Assembly: GCA_020543525.1 (NCBI GenBank)
Contig: JAHYIO010000036.1
Coordinates: 1,612,001-1,676,000 of the forward strand
Direction of reading: 5' to 3'
DNA length: 64,000 bases
DNA from: Coriolopsis trogii
Taxonomy: Eukaryota; Basidiomycota; Agaricomycetes; Polyporales; Polyporaceae
Shown in pieces: positions 61,738 to 64,000 of this stretch. How positions within the stretch are numbered: the first letter of the stretch is position 1; the number at the start of each line of letters is the position of its first letter. The notes beneath the pieces were generated by a model that was given only the letters and a program-made list of their open reading frames with translations, did no database searches and had not been told where the DNA came from. The translations under genes and the position numbers were made by a program.

Positions 61738-64000
61738 TCAGCTAGCCAATAATCCATATCGTCCACAGATCACTTTCCGTTCGTATCGTTCGTCGGAAAC
61801 TTTTCGGTAAGAGTTGCAAGCAAGACGTCAAAGGTCGTGGCACTGATATCTGACTAGAGCAATAGCATGCTATCCTGGAGATCCCATAATCGCGAAGGCC
61901 TGAACGTTCCTGCAAGTCTGAGTGTTATCAGCGCCAATTGAGCCAAATCAGTTCGGGAGGTGTTCGCGAATGCAAGTACGCACTCACGGCACTTCTCTAC
62001 CAGATGTACGACCTCGAGGTGGCCATTTACACGACATTTAGGTCTGGGACCACGAAGCCCTTCTGCTTCCTGAGATGAACCTTGTGACCTCCGTGACGCC
62101 TACCCACACCATATAACCTAGCCCCCAGGTCCGACGAGCTCCCGTATGTGCGCCATCTGATCTCTCATAAGTCATATCGCATTGGCTAATCCAGGATGTC
62201 TATGAACGCTGCTGAGCTCCTTACCTCGATATAATGTCAACTGTACAACTAATCAACCTCCTATGCGATACGAAGACGTCTGCATATCGGGAACTCCCAT
62301 GACACAGTCAAGTTCTAACCATCGCATCTGTCATACATCCAAATATCAGTCTGATGCATTCAATCATATCGCAGCCTCGTAATGTTGAGTCTGACGGCGC
62401 AATCAAGGGCCCTCTCCAGTGGACGCCTGTCTATTTACATTCAGACGCACCCGCGTCGCCCATCTCCAGACGAAGATCTCAGTATCAGTCAGCACTCCTT
62501 CATTGAACTCTGGGTATTATTTTGGCAGTATCAAATCATGTATTGCTGTGGCATATTACTGCTGCGAATACTAACTCCACGTACCAGAGCGCCTCATCCA
62601 AATTCGCCTTGCCGCAGTATACGGCAAGAGGCGTATACAACTCCATGCAGATTAGTTCACCGGAAAACAGCGCTCATACCACAACCTATGGCGTACCCAC
62701 AAATCAAATTATACCCTCAGTGTTCGGCTTTTGCCCCATCCCCGGCCCTCCGAGCGGCCTAGGATCACCTACACAGGAACCCTTACCTTCGGCCTCCTGC
62801 CCTAGTCATCTCATCGACACTTGTCCCTGCGCCGGTCCCAATCAGTGGGTATATCCGGTATACTTATATGTCTATCGACCAAGGCGCGCTCCGACCCAAT
62901 CTGGATCAACGAATGTAGGCAGTGTATCGAGGCCGCTGGAGTCGTTAAGACTCCCACTCGCCCACAGAACCACACGCCGAACCTCCCTGCAAATACGCGC
63001 ATTTAACCGAACGTCTCGTCGGCAACGTGACTCCTGCCCCGCGCCGCGTGTTACAGCTTCTTCAGCGTGCAGAGCTCTTACACCGATCGAAACGGATAGT
63101 CGTACCCTTAAGACGGGACGAATGCTTATAACACGTGTTTCCCCACACGTTTTCTGCACCGCAACGTGTGCGATCGAGTGAGCAGCCTTCTCTCACTGAT
63201 TATCCGAGAATTTCTCTTGCAGTAAGTAGATATTCATTCGTACCGCGTTCACCCATAATAGAAGATGTTTGTGTGAGTGGGTACGGGCACGATACTCGGA
63301 CGTGGCGTGCCGTAACCGAGGCATTGCCTCAGGCTTTCACGCCGCACGGTGCGGCCTGGATGTCCAACTCGCAGCACAATCGGAAGTATGAAAGACGTGA
63401 GATGAAGTATGGATGCTGCGACTCTTGTCGCTTTACCGCGGCTTCCGACTCGGAACGACCCTGGAACGCCGTAGCTCCGCGCCGTTGTTGTGCATTGTAA
63501 ACTCTACTCCTGCTTGTTGTCACGCTCTCGCTTTTTCTGACCTTGCGGAGCAGCGGAATTGAGGTCCCTTCCGAGAGCAGGCTACGACAAGACAAAAAAC
63601 GAAAATACCATAGTAATTGTCATATTGAACCTTCTTGCCTGTTGCCTGTCCGAGTCGTGCCACTTGTCCGTCCACAATAACACGTTCGTCCGGCCTTGCT
63701 GCGGACGAGGCGGCTGTCAAGTGGAGATTCCCCACATCCGTGGTATGGAATCCCTCGTCCGGACTCCCCACCTTTCCCTCGTTCGAACGTCCGTGCGGTC
63801 ATGTTGCAACAAATACGTCTACGAGTCCCCGTAGTCAGAGCAACCTCCTGTACGTATACTACGTCACTCCGTGTCTCATCTCGCCTGTCCCAGAGACGCC
63901 TGGGCGCGCCGCCATTCCGCCTGGGCAGTGGGCCGAGGTAGCACTGACACACACGCTAGGAACGCACGCTCATACGCACATACGCATACGGTGAAGTGGC
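61738..64000. other. Right-end stretch without a firm gene
   Basis: About 2.26 kb. Open frames on both strands lack family motifs, apart from the weak coding-like stretch listed at 62354-63181. Confidence 0.45.
62354..63181 (+). pseudogene. Possible decayed coding region with one in-frame stop
   Basis: From the ATG at 62354 the frame stays open to 63181 except for a single TGA at 62504. The product would be Ser/Thr/Pro/Tyr-rich (ITAANTNSTYQSASSKF, SPENSAHTTTYGVPTNQ), like the disordered parts of fungal regulators. No DNA-binding or other domain is visible, and I found no clean intron that removes the stop. It may be a relic, a mis-read intron or chance. Confidence 0.2.

Overview
The window looks like chromosomal DNA of a wood-decaying agaricomycete, most likely in the Polyporales. 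Genes are dense and split by many 45-75 nt GT-AG introns. Codons favour G or C in the third position. The content is typical of white-rot fungi: CBM1-bearing GH10 xylanases, GMC alcohol oxidases, a DUF6535 protein, an F-box protein of the polypore type and an ABCC pump. No bacterial, viral or organellar segment was recognised, and no rRNA, tRNA or CRISPR array was found. All gene models were read by eye from frames, splice sites and family motifs, so small exon boundaries may be off.

Layout. 1-3.3 kb: an F-box gene running off the left edge, then gene-poor DNA with a 723-bp near-perfect inverted repeat. 3.3-8.4 kb: a RhoGAP gene and a DUF6535 membrane protein gene, both minus. 9.4-15 kb: a membrane-anchored GH17 beta-1,3-glucanase (plus), a weak minus model, and a 589-residue protein of unknown function (plus). 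15.2-18.4 kb: an unknown membrane/coiled-coil protein and a secreted protein with a CBM19-like cysteine domain (both minus). 19.4-25.6 kb: two tandem GMC oxidoreductases (minus), the first followed by a 42-nt perfect inverted repeat in its 3' flank. 26.5-33.6 kb: housekeeping genes eIF3j/HCR1 (plus), the vacuolar lipase ATG15 (minus) head to head with MIC60 (plus), and an unknown coiled-coil protein (minus). 34-40 kb: an ABCC/MRP transporter (minus). 40-43 kb: about 3 kb without a recognisable gene but with a decayed direct repeat. 43-51 kb: neutral trehalase, an Atg22-type vacuolar transporter and COQ9, all plus. 51.6-55.2 kb: two GH10 xylanases with CBM1 facing each other tail to tail. 56.4-61.2 kb: a PMC1-type calcium ATPase (minus). 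61.2-64 kb: nothing firm.

Functional links. The xylanases, GMC oxidases and CBM19-like protein fit an extracellular role in attacking plant or fungal cell-wall polymers. ATG15, the Atg22 homologue, the calcium pump and possibly the ABCC pump all fit vacuolar work. MIC60 and COQ9 are mitochondrial. I see no pathway-specific regulator or backbone biosynthetic enzyme tying these genes into one cluster. The most unusual items are the long inverted repeat, the two conserved-looking genes of unknown function, the inverted xylanase pair, and intron oddities: a probable GC-AG intron, two stop-free introns whose length is a multiple of three, and one 304-nt intron.
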